Positions 25,185 through 32,960 of a stretch of DNA of 64,000 nt are shown piece by piece. The notes beneath the pieces are model-generated. The model was not told the DNA's origin. It ran no database searches and saw only the letters and a program-made list of their open reading frames with translations. Position 1 is the stretch's first letter. Each line of letters begins with the position of its first letter. The translations under genes were made by a program, and so were the position numbers. The DNA comes from an uncultured Dysosmobacter sp. (GTDB taxonomy: Bacteria; Bacillota; Clostridia; Oscillospirales; Oscillospiraceae). The stretch is taken from the NCBI GenBank assembly GCA_934590165.1, contig CAKTOO010000010.1, positions 24,746-88,745 of the forward strand, in the 5' to 3' direction.

Positions 25185-26438
25185 ATGGAAGACTTTGGCG
25201 GAAAGGACTGCGGCTGGCAGGAGGCGCGGGAAGTCCCGGCGCTTCCGCAGCAGGCGTGGGAGGCGGAGCGCCGCCGGCGGCTGGATGAGCGGGCGCCTCT
25301 TTTGGGAAAGTGGCTGAGGGTGCTGTTTTGGCTGGTCATCCCCAATGTACTCTCTGCGGTGATGACCCATGAGAATGTGGCCCGGGCCCTTCCTGCTCTG
25401 GAGGTACCGGGCCTGGTGGTGGAAGCGGCGGCACAGTTGGCAAGCGTATGCATCCTATGGAAGCTGTCGGCGGTGGAACGCCGCTACCGCCTGGCGGCGG
25501 TGTGTGCCCTGGGGCTGCCCATTTCCACTCTGCTGCCGTTGATGGGGTTCCGGGAGGGGAAAGGCCTGTGGTGGCTGTTCACCATCCCGCTGCTGGCTGT
25601 ACAGCTAGTGGGCATTTATGCGGAGTGCAGCGCACACGCCGCGGCGCTGGGCGGGGTGGATGATGTTCAGGCAGAAAAGTGGCGGAAGCTGTGGAAGTGG
25701 GAACTGGGTCTGATGGCGGGCCTGTTTGGCTGCTTGGTGTTGACTTTTCTGTTCAGACTGCTGGGCTTGGTGACGCTTCTGGCGGTGGCGGTCGGCATCA
25801 TCGTGACGGCGGTTTTGAGGCTGGTGTACCTGTACCGGATGGCGAAGCTGTTCCGGGAGTGGATGCCCCGGGACTTGAGCAAGAGGGAGCGGGGCGTGCT
25901 GCTGGGCGCCGCTGCCGTTACGGTCTTGCTGGCTGTGGCATGGATGCTGCCAACTTCCCGCCAGATCGACACGACCCTCACCGCTGTGGAGTACCGCTTC
26001 GATGACCCGGATCATGCGGTGGAGCACACCGTTGCCATCCAAGGCCGGGACACCCGGAACCGGCTGGGCCGGGGCGAGTTTGAGGGAACCATTGCGGTGA
26101 AGGGCTGGGAGACAGCTGGGGAGAACTGGATCTTCCGGGCCACGTTCCCTCTGGAGGAGCGCATGTTCAATATTGACGCCATCCACATTGACGCCATCCA
26201 CCCTGGCGGACAGTGGTTTACCCGGGACATCTGTTCCCTGACGGCAGACCGGGACTGGACTGCCTTTGTGGCCCTTCTGCCGGAGGAGAAGTGGGACGCT
26301 GACGGCAGCCACAGCGCCAGCTTTGACCCGGACACGGGGCGCTTTTTGGTCAGCGGCCCAGCGGACCGGGAGACTGCTTTATCCCGGGCGGCGGAGCTCA
26401 GCAAAGGGACCGCTATTGAGAGGATATTTGCACCATAA
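25185..26438 (+). CDS. Hypothetical multi-pass membrane protein
   Basis: 417 residues. The N-terminus (1-38) is charged, then about seven hydrophobic segments follow (near 42-60, 70-92, 100-121, 128-148, 172-192, 193-215 and 238-256). A soluble C-terminal domain (about 258-417) is predicted outside or inside depending on topology. No domain is recognised. Ribosome site GGGGGCGG. An in-frame 15-bp tandem duplication gives IDAIH-IDAIH near residue 330. A terminator hairpin follows, so it is a single gene. Function unknown. Confidence 0.75.
   Translation: MEDFGGKDCGWQEAREVPALPQQAWEAERRRRLDERAPLLGKWLRVLFWLVIPNVLSAVMTHENVARALPALEVPGLVVEAAAQLASVCILWKLSAVERRYRLAAVCALGLPISTLLPLMGFREGKGLWWLFTIPLLAVQLVGIYAECSAHAAALGGVDDVQAEKWRKLWKWELGLMAGLFGCLVLTFLFRLLGLVTLLAVAVGIIVTAVLRLVYLYRMAKLFREWMPRDLSKRERGVLLGAAAVTVLLAVAWMLPTSRQIDTTLTAVEYRFDDPDHAVEHTVAIQGRDTRNRLGRGEFEGTIAVKGWETAGENWIFRATFPLEERMFNIDAIHIDAIHPGGQWFTRDICSLTADRDWTAFVALLPEEKWDADGSHSASFDPDTGRFLVSGPADRETALSRAAELSKGTAIERIFAP
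26172..26201 (+). repeat. 15-bp in-frame tandem duplication
   Basis: ATTGACGCCATCCAC is present twice in direct succession (26172-26186 and 26187-26201), duplicating five residues (IDAIH) without breaking the frame. Confidence 0.95.
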
Positions 26439-26442
26439 AAAA

Positions 26443-26472
26443 ACGTCAGGCACGCTGTGCCTGACGTCTTTT
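26443..26472. terminator. Bidirectional terminator between the membrane orphan and trmD
   Basis: ACGTCAGGCAC, 3-nt loop, GTGCCTGACGT, with T and A runs on both sides. Confidence 0.9.
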
Positions 26473-26482
26473 TATGTGGCTG

Positions 26483-27250
26483 TCAAGATTCTTTCGCTTC
26501 CCCGGCAAGCTCCGCCTTGGCCTCCGCCAGGATTCGGCGCTCCGCCTTGGTGGTCAGCTGGGATTCGTCGAACTTCTCGAACATGTCCGGCCTGCGGCGC
26601 ATGGTGCGCTTGTAGCTCTCCTTCTTCCGCCAGGCAGCCACCTTGCCGTGGTCGCCGGAGAGGAGAATGTCCGGCACGGCACGGTCGTGCCACACGGCGG
26701 GGCGGGAGTACTGGGGATACTCCAGAAGGCCGTTCCAGTGGGATTCCTCCTCGAAGCACTCCGCGTCCGGCAGTACGCCGGGCACCATGCGGCACACGGC
26801 GTCCGCCACAGCCATGGCGGGGATCTCGCCGCCGGTGAGGACAAAATCGCCCATGGAGATCTCCTCGTCCACGCATTCGTCGATGAACCGTTGGTCGATG
26901 CCCTCGTAGTGGCCGCAGACCAGGATCAGGTGGTCGTAGTTCTCCTTCAGCTCCCGGGCCACGGCCTGGGTGAAGGTACGGCCGCAGGGAGACATGAAAA
27001 TGGTCCGTCCGGGACCGTAGGTCTCCACGATATGGGCCCAGCAGCGGTACAGGGGGTCCGCCTGCATGACGGCACCCCGGCCGCCGCCGTAAGGGTAATC
27101 GTCCACCTGCATCTGCTTGTTGGTGGTGTAGGTGCGGATCTGATGGCTGCGGATGGTGATGTAGCCCCGCTCCTGGGCCCGGCCCAGGATGCTGACGTTC
27201 AGCATGGCGTCCACAGAGTCGGGGAACAGTGTCATAATGTCAATGTTCAT
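26483..27250 (-). CDS. trmD: tRNA (guanine-N1)-methyltransferase
   Basis: 255 residues. TrmD methylates G37 of tRNAs using SAM through a trefoil-knot (SPOUT) fold. Signatures: MNIDIMTLFPD, DDYPYGGGRGAVMQ (about 57), the knot LVCGHYEGIDQR (about 115) and GDFVLTGGEIPAM. The ATG at 27250 overlaps the end of rimM by 11 nt, so the two are translationally coupled. Upstream in-frame ATGs lie inside rimM and are rejected. Confidence 0.95.
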   Translation of the reverse strand: MNIDIMTLFPDSVDAMLNVSILGRAQERGYITIRSHQIRTYTTNKQMQVDDYPYGGGRGAVMQADPLYRCWAHIVETYGPGRTIFMSPCGRTFTQAVARELKENYDHLILVCGHYEGIDQRFIDECVDEEISMGDFVLTGGEIPAMAVADAVCRMVPGVLPDAECFEEESHWNGLLEYPQYSRPAVWHDRAVPDILLSGDHGKVAAWRKKESYKRTMRRRPDMFEKFDESQLTTKAERRILAEAKAELAGEAKES

Positions 27251-27746
27251 CACTGGCCATCCCTTCCCATACCTGGACCTCCATACGGTCACGGTCCAGG
27301 TCCACGGACTTGATGAAAATATCCTTCACGGCGGGGATGAGATATTCCCGCTGGCCTTTTACGGTGTATACCTTGTGGGCGGGGTAGCTCTCCACCGCCG
27401 TCAACTGCCCCAGCTCCTCGCCGGTGGCGGCATTGAAGACGCGCATACCCAGCAGCTCATCATCAAAGTATGAACCCTCCGGCAGGCGGGCGTCTGCCCG
27501 GCGGATATACAGGTCCTTGTCCTTATAGGTCAAAGCGGCGTTCATATCCTCCACGCCGGGGAACTTCATCAGCACCAGGCTCTTGTGGACGTGGTTGGCG
27601 GTGGGGGAGACAGGTTGGCCGTCGATATAAAAGGTTTTGAAGCGGGTGAGAAAAGCCGGGTCGCCGTCCCGGGGTTGGACCCGGACTTCGCCCCGAATGC
27701 CGTGGGCGTTGACGATGCGGCCGACTTTGATGGTTTCCAGTTTCAT
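27240..27746 (-). CDS. rimM: Ribosome maturation factor RimM
   Basis: 168 residues: N-terminal RimM barrel (VGRIVNAHGIRGEVRVQ) and C-terminal PRC-barrel (about 95-165). It assists 30S head assembly by binding S19. The ATG at 27746 is preceded by AAAGGAGC. It has its own promoter (27778-27806), which is needed because a terminator lies between it and khpA. Cotranscribed with trmD. Confidence 0.93.
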   Translation of the reverse strand: MKLETIKVGRIVNAHGIRGEVRVQPRDGDPAFLTRFKTFYIDGQPVSPTANHVHKSLVLMKFPGVEDMNAALTYKDKDLYIRRADARLPEGSYFDDELLGMRVFNAATGEELGQLTAVESYPAHKVYTVKGQREYLIPAVKDIFIKSVDLDRDRMEVQVWEGMASDEH

Positions 27747-27777
27747 GGAGAAAGCTCCTTTGTGTGGATTCGGAAAC

Positions 27778-27806
27778 AGTATACCCTGTTTTCGGGAAAA
27801 GGGCAA
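27778..27806 (-). promoter_or_regulatory. Promoter of rimM-trmD
   Basis: On the minus strand TTGCCC (27801-27806), 17-nt spacer, TATACT (27778-27783). Confidence 0.7.
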
Positions 27807-27880
27807 GAGGGGCGGCAAAAGGTCTCATTTGCCTTAAGCGTTGATGAAATAACCTTCGGCGATTTCAGAAACCGGTTTTG

Positions 27881-27908
27881 TTGCGGAAAATCCGCAGCAT
27901 GATATGAT
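27881..27908 (+). promoter_or_regulatory. Possible promoter of a small hydrophobic ORF
   Basis: TTGCGG at 27881-27886, 16-nt spacer, TATGAT at 27903-27908, pointing into the AT-rich insert. Confidence 0.4.
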
Positions 27909-27942
27909 GAACTCGATAATGGGGATTTGTGGAGGAATTATT

Positions 27943-28215
27943 ATGTTGAGAGTGATTGTTCAGTATCTATTATCGCCAATCGTCTTTCCGCTAACATTTA
28001 TTCTTCCTGTTGTATTTTTCTTAGTCAATCGCAGATATGTAAAACCTCCAATGTGGTGCTTCTATTCTACACCACATCGGAGATTTACAAAAAATTTGGG
28101 ATGGTCTCAGGAAAAAGGAGCGAGGAGTCCTGCGACTCCTCGCTCCTTGACTTCCGGGGGAAGTGTTCAGTCTACAATATCCACGGAAACCTTGACGCCG
28201 GTACGCTGGGCATAG
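27943..28215 (+). CDS. Possible small membrane protein ORF in an AT-rich insert
   Basis: The ATG at 27943 has GGAGG 7 nt upstream and a promoter-like sequence before that. The first 32 residues are very hydrophobic (LLSPIVFPLTFILPVVFFLV) and end in basic residues, as in one-pass small proteins. After about residue 50 the frame runs through hairpins and antisense to khpA, so the natural product is probably only the first part or the gene is decayed. The base composition is low in GC compared with both neighbours. This could be a transferred fragment. Low confidence. Confidence 0.25.
   Translation: MLRVIVQYLLSPIVFPLTFILPVVFFLVNRRYVKPPMWCFYSTPHRRFTKNLGWSQEKGARSPATPRSLTSGGSVQSTISTETLTPVRWA
28046..28082. 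repeat. Inverted repeat (13-bp arms, one mismatch)
   Basis: CTCCaATGTGGTG at 28046-28058 and CACCACATcGGAG at 28070-28082 around an 11-nt loop. It could form a hairpin or mark the edge of a small insertion. The flanking sequence is AT-rich. Confidence 0.8.
28115..28148 (-). terminator. Terminator after khpA
   Basis: A perfect 15-bp stem (AAGGAGCGAGGAGTC and complement) with a 4-nt loop. On the minus strand it is followed by a TTTTT-containing tract. It ends the ylxM-ffh-rpsP-khpA transcript. Confidence 0.9.
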
Positions 28216-28397
28216 GAGCGGATAACGGTCCGGATCTCCTTGGCGATGCGGCCCTGGCGGCCGATGACCTTGCCCATGTCGTCGGGGGCGACACGCAGCT
28301 CCAACGTCAGTTCCTGATCGCCCTGAATCTCCGTGACGGAGACGGCATCGGGATCATCCACAAGGTTTCTGGCGATGTAGAGCAGCAAGTCCTTCAT
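28167..28397 (-). CDS. khpA: KH-domain RNA-binding protein KhpA
   Basis: 76 residues with a single type II KH domain whose GxxG loop is GRQG (about 47-50). KhpA (YlqC) usually pairs with KhpB and binds many RNAs. The usual position between rpsP and rimM is kept, but here a terminator and about 350 nt separate it from rimM. It begins 15 nt after rpsP. Confidence 0.93.
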   Translation of the reverse strand: MKDLLLYIARNLVDDPDAVSVTEIQGDQELTLELRVAPDDMGKVIGRQGRIAKEIRTVIRSYAQRTGVKVSVDIVD

Positions 28398-28412
28398 GAT
28401 CCGCCCTCCGGA

Positions 28413-28652
28413 TCAGAGGACTTCCACTTTTTTCAGCAGAGCTCTGACAGTGTCGGTGGGCTGGGCACCGGACTTGATCCAGGCCTGAGCGCGCTCGGTG
28501 TCGATCTTGATCTCGGCGGGAGCCACGCAGGGGTTGTAAGTGCCGATCTCCTCAATGAAACGGCCGTCGCGGGGGAAGCGGGAATCGGCCACCACAACGC
28601 GGTAGAAAGGAGCCTTCTTGGCGCCCATGCGGCGCAGTCTGATCTTAACCAT
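28413..28652 (-). CDS. rpsP: 30S ribosomal protein S16
   Basis: 79 residues, starts MVKIRLRRMGAKKAPFYRVVVAD, the typical bS16 N-terminus (written here only in part: VKIRLRRMG). The ATG at 28652 follows GGAGGTACAA. The in-frame ATG five codons upstream overlaps this ribosome site and is rejected. Length and operon position are normal. Confidence 0.96.
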   Translation of the reverse strand: MVKIRLRRMGAKKAPFYRVVVADSRFPRDGRFIEEIGTYNPCVAPAEIKIDTERAQAWIKSGAQPTDTVRALLKKVEVL

Positions 28653-28730
28653 GATTTGTACCTCCAAAAATTTAAAAGTTGATCGTATATCTATAAATGC
28701 TGTGCACTTATATCCAAAAGAGTTCTGCGT

Positions 28731-30095
28731 TTACTTGAAACGCTTCTTGCGGCCGAAACCGTGCATCCGGCCGCCCATACCGCCCTTCATGGCGGGACCG
28801 CGGCCTTTGGCCATCTGCTTGGTCAGCTGCTGCATCATGTCGAACTGCTTCAAAAGGCGGTTCACATCCACCACTTCCAAGCCGCAGCCGGCGGCGATGC
28901 GGCGCTTGCGGCTGGCGTTGAGGATCTGGGGGTTTTCCCGCTCCAGCGGCGTCATGGAGAGGATAATGGCCTCCGTATGGGCCATGGCCTTTTCGTCGAT
29001 GGTGGCGCCCTGTAATTGCCGGCCCATGTTGCCGGGCAGCATCCCGGCCAGCTGGCTCAGGTCGCCCATGTTGCGGATCTGCTGGAGCTGTTCGTAATAA
29101 TCCTGAAGGGTGAAGCGGTTTTTCCGCAGCTTTTCCTCCAGCTTGGCCGCCTGCTTTTCATCGTAGGTGGCCTGGGCCTTCTCAATAAAGGACAGCATGT
29201 CGCCCATGCCCAGGATACGGGAGGCCATCCGGTCGGGATGGAAGGGCTCGATCATGTCCAGCTTTTCGCCGGTGCCCACGAACTTGATGGGCTTGCCGGT
29301 GGCGGCCCGGATGGAGAGGGCGGCGCCGCCGCGGGCGTCACCGTCCAGCTTCGTGAGGATGACACCGTCGATGCCCAGCGCCTCGTCAAAGGCGGAGGCG
29401 GCGTTCACGGCGTCCTGGCCGGTCATGGCGTCCACCACCAGCAAAATCTCATTGGGGTGTACGGTGGCCTTCATGCGCTTGAGCTCGTCCATCAGCGTCT
29501 CGTCCACATGGAGACGACCGGCGGTATCCAGAAACACCATGTCACTGCCGTGGTCTTTGGCATGGCGGATGGCGTTGGCGGCGATCTCCACGGGGTCGCC
29601 CTGGCCCTGTTCGAATACCGGCAGGTCCAGCTGTCCGCCGACTACCTTCAGCTGCTCAATGGCGGCGGGGCGGTACACGTCGCAGGCGGTCAGCAGGGGG
29701 CGCTTGCCGTACTGGCGGCGCATGAGCCCGGCCAGCTTGGCGGTGGTGGTGGTCTTGCCGGCGCCCTGGAGGCCCACCATCATGACAACGGTGGGGCCGT
29801 TGTTGGCCATGGTCAGCTTGCTGCCGGCGCCGCCCATCAGGTTGGTCAGCTCTTCGTTGACGATTTTGATGACCTGCTGGGCCGGGGTCAGGCTGTCCAG
29901 CACGTCGGAGCCGATGGCCCGATCCGTGACAGTGGCCACGAAGTCCTTGACCACCTTGTAGCCCACATCGGCCTCCAGCAGCGCCAGGCGGACCTCCCGC
30001 ATGGCCTCCCGGACGTCGTTTTCCGTCAGGCGGCCCTTGCCCCGGAGCTTTTTGAACGTCGCATTCAGTTTTTCGGTAAGTCCTTCAAATGCCAT
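28731..30095 (-). CDS. ffh: Signal recognition particle protein Ffh
   Basis: 454 residues. N-domain (1-90), GTPase G-domain with P-loop GLQGAGKTTTTAKL (about 107), DVYRPAA (about 137), DTAGR (about 190), TKLDGDARGG (about 248), and a C-terminal methionine-rich M-domain (about 300-454) that binds SRP RNA and signal sequences. It begins 4 nt after ylxM. SRP RNA itself was not found in this window. Confidence 0.96.
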   Translation of the reverse strand: MAFEGLTEKLNATFKKLRGKGRLTENDVREAMREVRLALLEADVGYKVVKDFVATVTDRAIGSDVLDSLTPAQQVIKIVNEELTNLMGGAGSKLTMANNGPTVVMMVGLQGAGKTTTTAKLAGLMRRQYGKRPLLTACDVYRPAAIEQLKVVGGQLDLPVFEQGQGDPVEIAANAIRHAKDHGSDMVFLDTAGRLHVDETLMDELKRMKATVHPNEILLVVDAMTGQDAVNAASAFDEALGIDGVILTKLDGDARGGAALSIRAATGKPIKFVGTGEKLDMIEPFHPDRMASRILGMGDMLSFIEKAQATYDEKQAAKLEEKLRKNRFTLQDYYEQLQQIRNMGDLSQLAGMLPGNMGRQLQGATIDEKAMAHTEAIILSMTPLERENPQILNASRKRRIAAGCGLEVVDVNRLLKQFDMMQQLTKQMAKGRGPAMKGGMGGRMHGFGRKKRFK

Positions 30096-30098
30096 AGC

Positions 30099-30464
30099 TT
30101 ATTCCTTCAGCGCGGCGGCTTCTTCGTGGATGCGCTCCGCCAACTCCGTGAGCCGCTGGTCATCGTACTGGCGGTAGTTGATGGTCTTGATCTCGGCGGC
30201 GGCGGACTGGATGGCGTCCAAGTGGCTCCGCATGGCTTCAAACCGCCGGATGAGGCCGGTCTTGTCCTCCACCTCCTGCATGATGCCCTCCGCCCGGACG
30301 ATCACGTCCCGGACGCCCTGCCGGGAGATGCCTGCGTTTTCCGCGATCTCCGCCAGGGACAGGTCCTCATTATAATAGAGGTCAAAGAACTCCTTTTGCC
30401 GGTCCGTCAGGAGTTCCCCGTAAAAATCGTACAGCATGGTCATGCGATAAGTCTGATTTTTCAT
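30099..30464 (-). CDS. ylxM: YlxM-family SRP-associated helix-turn-helix protein
   Basis: 121 residues. The YlxM/p13 family has a sigma-region-4-like helix-turn-helix (SLAEIAENAGISRQGVRDVI, about 36-55). It starts MKNQTYRMTMLYDFYGELL. The start at 30464 is preceded by AAAGGGAG. Upstream in-frame codons overlap the promoter. It is always next to ffh and thought to modulate SRP. Confidence 0.93.
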   Translation of the reverse strand: MKNQTYRMTMLYDFYGELLTDRQKEFFDLYYNEDLSLAEIAENAGISRQGVRDVIVRAEGIMQEVEDKTGLIRRFEAMRSHLDAIQSAAAEIKTINYRQYDDQRLTELAERIHEEAAALKE

Positions 30465-30510
30465 CCCGAACTCCCTTTCTGTAAAGCTGATTACCTTTAC
30501 AACACGAAAT

Positions 30511-30539
30511 AGTTTACAGGAATTTGGTGAAAAAGTCAA
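30511..30539 (-). promoter_or_regulatory. Promoter of ylxM-ffh-rpsP-khpA
   Basis: On the minus strand TTGACT (30534-30539), 17-nt spacer, TAAACT (30511-30516). Confidence 0.7.
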
Positions 30540-30625
30540 GGGGAATTTGCAAAGAAATCCGGGAAAATATAGAGCTTACTGAGGATTTTCCGGAAAGACT
30601 TCTCCGCGTTCGGTGCAGGTGGGGC

Positions 30626-30654
30626 TTGCGCGGAGGGCGGGGAGAAGATATACT
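30626..30654 (+). promoter_or_regulatory. Promoter of the DUF819-dipeptidase pair
   Basis: TTGCGC at 30626-30631, 17-nt spacer, TATACT at 30649-30654. Confidence 0.6.
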
Positions 30655-30694
30655 TGAAAAAACTGTGTGTTTGACAGGAAGGAAGAAGAATAGT

Positions 30695-31936
30695 ATGATG
30701 ACGAACCTGTTTCAAAGCTGGCTGGGCCGCCCCACGCTGATCGCGGCGGAGGACACCTGGTCTCTTCTGGCACTTTTGCTGGTGTCCGTGGCGCTGTCCA
30801 TCTGGCTGGAGCAAAAATATATCTGGGCCTCCAAGATCTCCGGTGCCATCATCGCCCTGTGCATCGCACTGCTGGCCTCCAACCTCTCCATTATTCCCAC
30901 CAGCTGCGTGCTGTATGATGAGATCGTTTGGGGTTATGCGGTGCCGCTGGGCATCCCACTGCTGCTGCTCCAGTGCAATATGAAGAAGATCTGGCGGGAG
31001 ACCGGACGGATGATGGTCATTTTCCTCATCGGCGCCGCCGGAACGGTAGTGGGCGCCTTTTTGGCCTACGGACTGCTGCATTCTTACATCCCCGGCCTGG
31101 AGGGCGTGGCGGCCATGATGACCGGGTCCTACATCGGTGGTGGTGTCAACTTCGCGGCCCTGGCCAAGGAGTTCGATGTGGGCGAGATCAAGGCGGCGGC
31201 CACCGTGGCGGACAATCTGCTCATGGCCCTGTATTTCTTTGGACTCATCTTTATCGCGGGCATGAAGTTTTTCCGCAGCCGCTATTCCCATCCCCACATT
31301 GACGCCGTGGCCCAAAGCGGCGATGTGGACGGCGCCCGGACCCAGGCGGCGGCCTACTGGAGCCGCAAGGACATCTCCCTGAAGGACATCGCCATGAATT
31401 TTGCCTACGCCGTGGCGGTGGTGTACATTGCCAAGCTCATCTCCGGCTTCGTGGATGGCCTCATCCCGGACACCGGCGTGGTGCCGCACATGCTGAATAC
31501 CTTCTTCGGCAGTGAGTACGTGTGGATCACCACGGTGTCCATGGCCTGTGCCACCTGGGGAGAAAAGCGGGTGGCGAAGCTGTCCGGCTCTCAGGAGATC
31601 GGCACGTACCTTATTTACTTGTTCTTGTTCGTCATTGGCGTGCCGGCCTCCATTGTGGAGATCCTTCAAAAAACGCCGCTGCTGCTGGCGTTCACCGGCA
31701 TCATGGTCATTGTGAATATGCTGTTTTGCTTTGTGGGCGGCAAGCTGCTGCACTTCGATTTGGAGGATATCATTCTGGCCTCCAACGCCAACATCGGCGG
31801 CCCCACCACCGCCGCCGGCATGGCCATCTCCCAGGGCTGGAGCGCCTTGGTGGGACCTGTCATGCTGGTGGGTACGTTTGGTTATGTCATCGGCACTTAC
31901 CTGGGCATTTTGGTAGGCGGCATTTTAGGTGCGTAA
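30695..31936 (+). CDS. DUF819-family membrane protein (putative transporter)
   Basis: 413 residues, about 11 hydrophobic segments, DUF819 (YjcL-like) family. Conserved signatures visible are GSYIGGGVNFAALA (about 148) and SNANIGGPTTAAGMA (about 361). The two glycine/asparagine-rich re-entrant-like loops suggest a pair of inverted repeats as in sodium-coupled carriers. I start at the ATG at 30695 after GGAAGGAAG. The dipeptidase gene follows within 20 nt. DUF819 genes often neighbour dipeptide or muropeptide enzymes, so import of a dipeptide or its product is a reasonable guess. Confidence 0.85.
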   Translation: MMTNLFQSWLGRPTLIAAEDTWSLLALLLVSVALSIWLEQKYIWASKISGAIIALCIALLASNLSIIPTSCVLYDEIVWGYAVPLGIPLLLLQCNMKKIWRETGRMMVIFLIGAAGTVVGAFLAYGLLHSYIPGLEGVAAMMTGSYIGGGVNFAALAKEFDVGEIKAAATVADNLLMALYFFGLIFIAGMKFFRSRYSHPHIDAVAQSGDVDGARTQAAAYWSRKDISLKDIAMNFAYAVAVVYIAKLISGFVDGLIPDTGVVPHMLNTFFGSEYVWITTVSMACATWGEKRVAKLSGSQEIGTYLIYLFLFVIGVPASIVEILQKTPLLLAFTGIMVIVNMLFCFVGGKLLHFDLEDIILASNANIGGPTTAAGMAISQGWSALVGPVMLVGTFGYVIGTYLGILVGGILGA

Positions 31937-31955
31937 ACGGGAAAGGAAGCGTTTC

Positions 31956-32921
31956 ATGATCTTTGACGGCCATTCGGACCTGCTGTACGACGTGACCCGC
32001 CGGAGACTGGCGGGGGAGAAGCATGTGCTGGAGCGGCACCACCTGCGGAATCTGGAAGCTGGCGGCGTGGAGGGCCTGGCGCTGGCCCTGTGGGTCAGCG
32101 CGGGACAGGAGCAGACCTTCTGGAAGGATGTGCCGGAGGCCGTGGGGGATCGGGAGCGGACGGACATCATGCTGCTTTGTATGAAGGCGGAGCTGGCGGA
32201 GTGCCCCTGGCTGGCCCTGGTCCGCACGCCGGCGGAGGCGGAAGCCGCCCGGGCGGCGGGGAAGAAATACGCCTTTCTGGCCGTGGAGGGCATGTCTGCC
32301 ATTGGGGATGACCTCGCCGGCATCGACCGCTACGCGGACCTGGGTGCAAGGCTGGGAATGCTCACCTGGAACGAGGAGAACCAGCTGGCTACCGGCGCCG
32401 GCGGCGACCCCTATTCCGGATTGACAGAGCTGGGACGGCAGGCGGTCCGGCGGATGGAGACGAGGGGAATGGTGGTGGATGTGTCCCACCTGAACGACGG
32501 CGGCTTCCGGGATGTCATGCGGACGGCGGAGAGACCTGTTATCGCTTCTCACTCCAATTGCAGGGCGCTGTGCGATGTGCGCCGGAACCTGACGGACGAC
32601 CAACTGCGGGCCATCCGGGATACCGGTGGTGTGGTGGGGCTGAACGTTCACCATGCCTTTGTCCACGCCGACCGGGAAAAACAGACGGCGCGGATGCTGG
32701 CCCGCCATGCCGCCCACATGGCGGATGTCATGGGGGCGGAGCATGTGGCCTGCGGCTTCGACTTCTGCGAGTATTTCGGCCCCGGCAACGAGGGGGCCGA
32801 GGGACTGGAGAACTGCTCACAGACGGGCAATTTGTTTTACTGGCTGGAAAAGCTGGGCATGAATGCCCGGGAGCGGGACATGATCGCAAGAGAGAACTTC
32901 CTGCGGGTGCTGGTGCTGTAA
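31956..32921 (+). CDS. Membrane dipeptidase (M19 family)
   Basis: 321 residues. Renal-dipeptidase-type amidohydrolase barrel: HSDLLYD (about 6-12, first metal pair HxD), the bridging Glu in FLAVEG (about 109), VDVSHLN (about 173-179) and IASHSNCRALC (about 193-203) for the second pair of His ligands, and a late Asp in GFDF. It hydrolyses dipeptides, often with a D-residue. The ATG at 31956 has AAGGAAG upstream. Cytosolic, no signal peptide. Operon with the DUF819 transporter. Confidence 0.9.
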   Translation: MIFDGHSDLLYDVTRRRLAGEKHVLERHHLRNLEAGGVEGLALALWVSAGQEQTFWKDVPEAVGDRERTDIMLLCMKAELAECPWLALVRTPAEAEAARAAGKKYAFLAVEGMSAIGDDLAGIDRYADLGARLGMLTWNEENQLATGAGGDPYSGLTELGRQAVRRMETRGMVVDVSHLNDGGFRDVMRTAERPVIASHSNCRALCDVRRNLTDDQLRAIRDTGGVVGLNVHHAFVHADREKQTARMLARHAAHMADVMGAEHVACGFDFCEYFGPGNEGAEGLENCSQTGNLFYWLEKLGMNARERDMIARENFLRVLVL

Positions 32922-32957
32922 AAAACACGGGCGGAACGTAAGTTCCGTCCGTGTTTT
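32922..32957. terminator. Bidirectional terminator between dipeptidase and MATE genes
   Basis: AAAACACGGGCGGAAC, 4-nt loop, GTTCCGTCCGTGTTTTT. It lies between convergent genes. Confidence 0.9.
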
Positions 32958-32960
32958 TCA

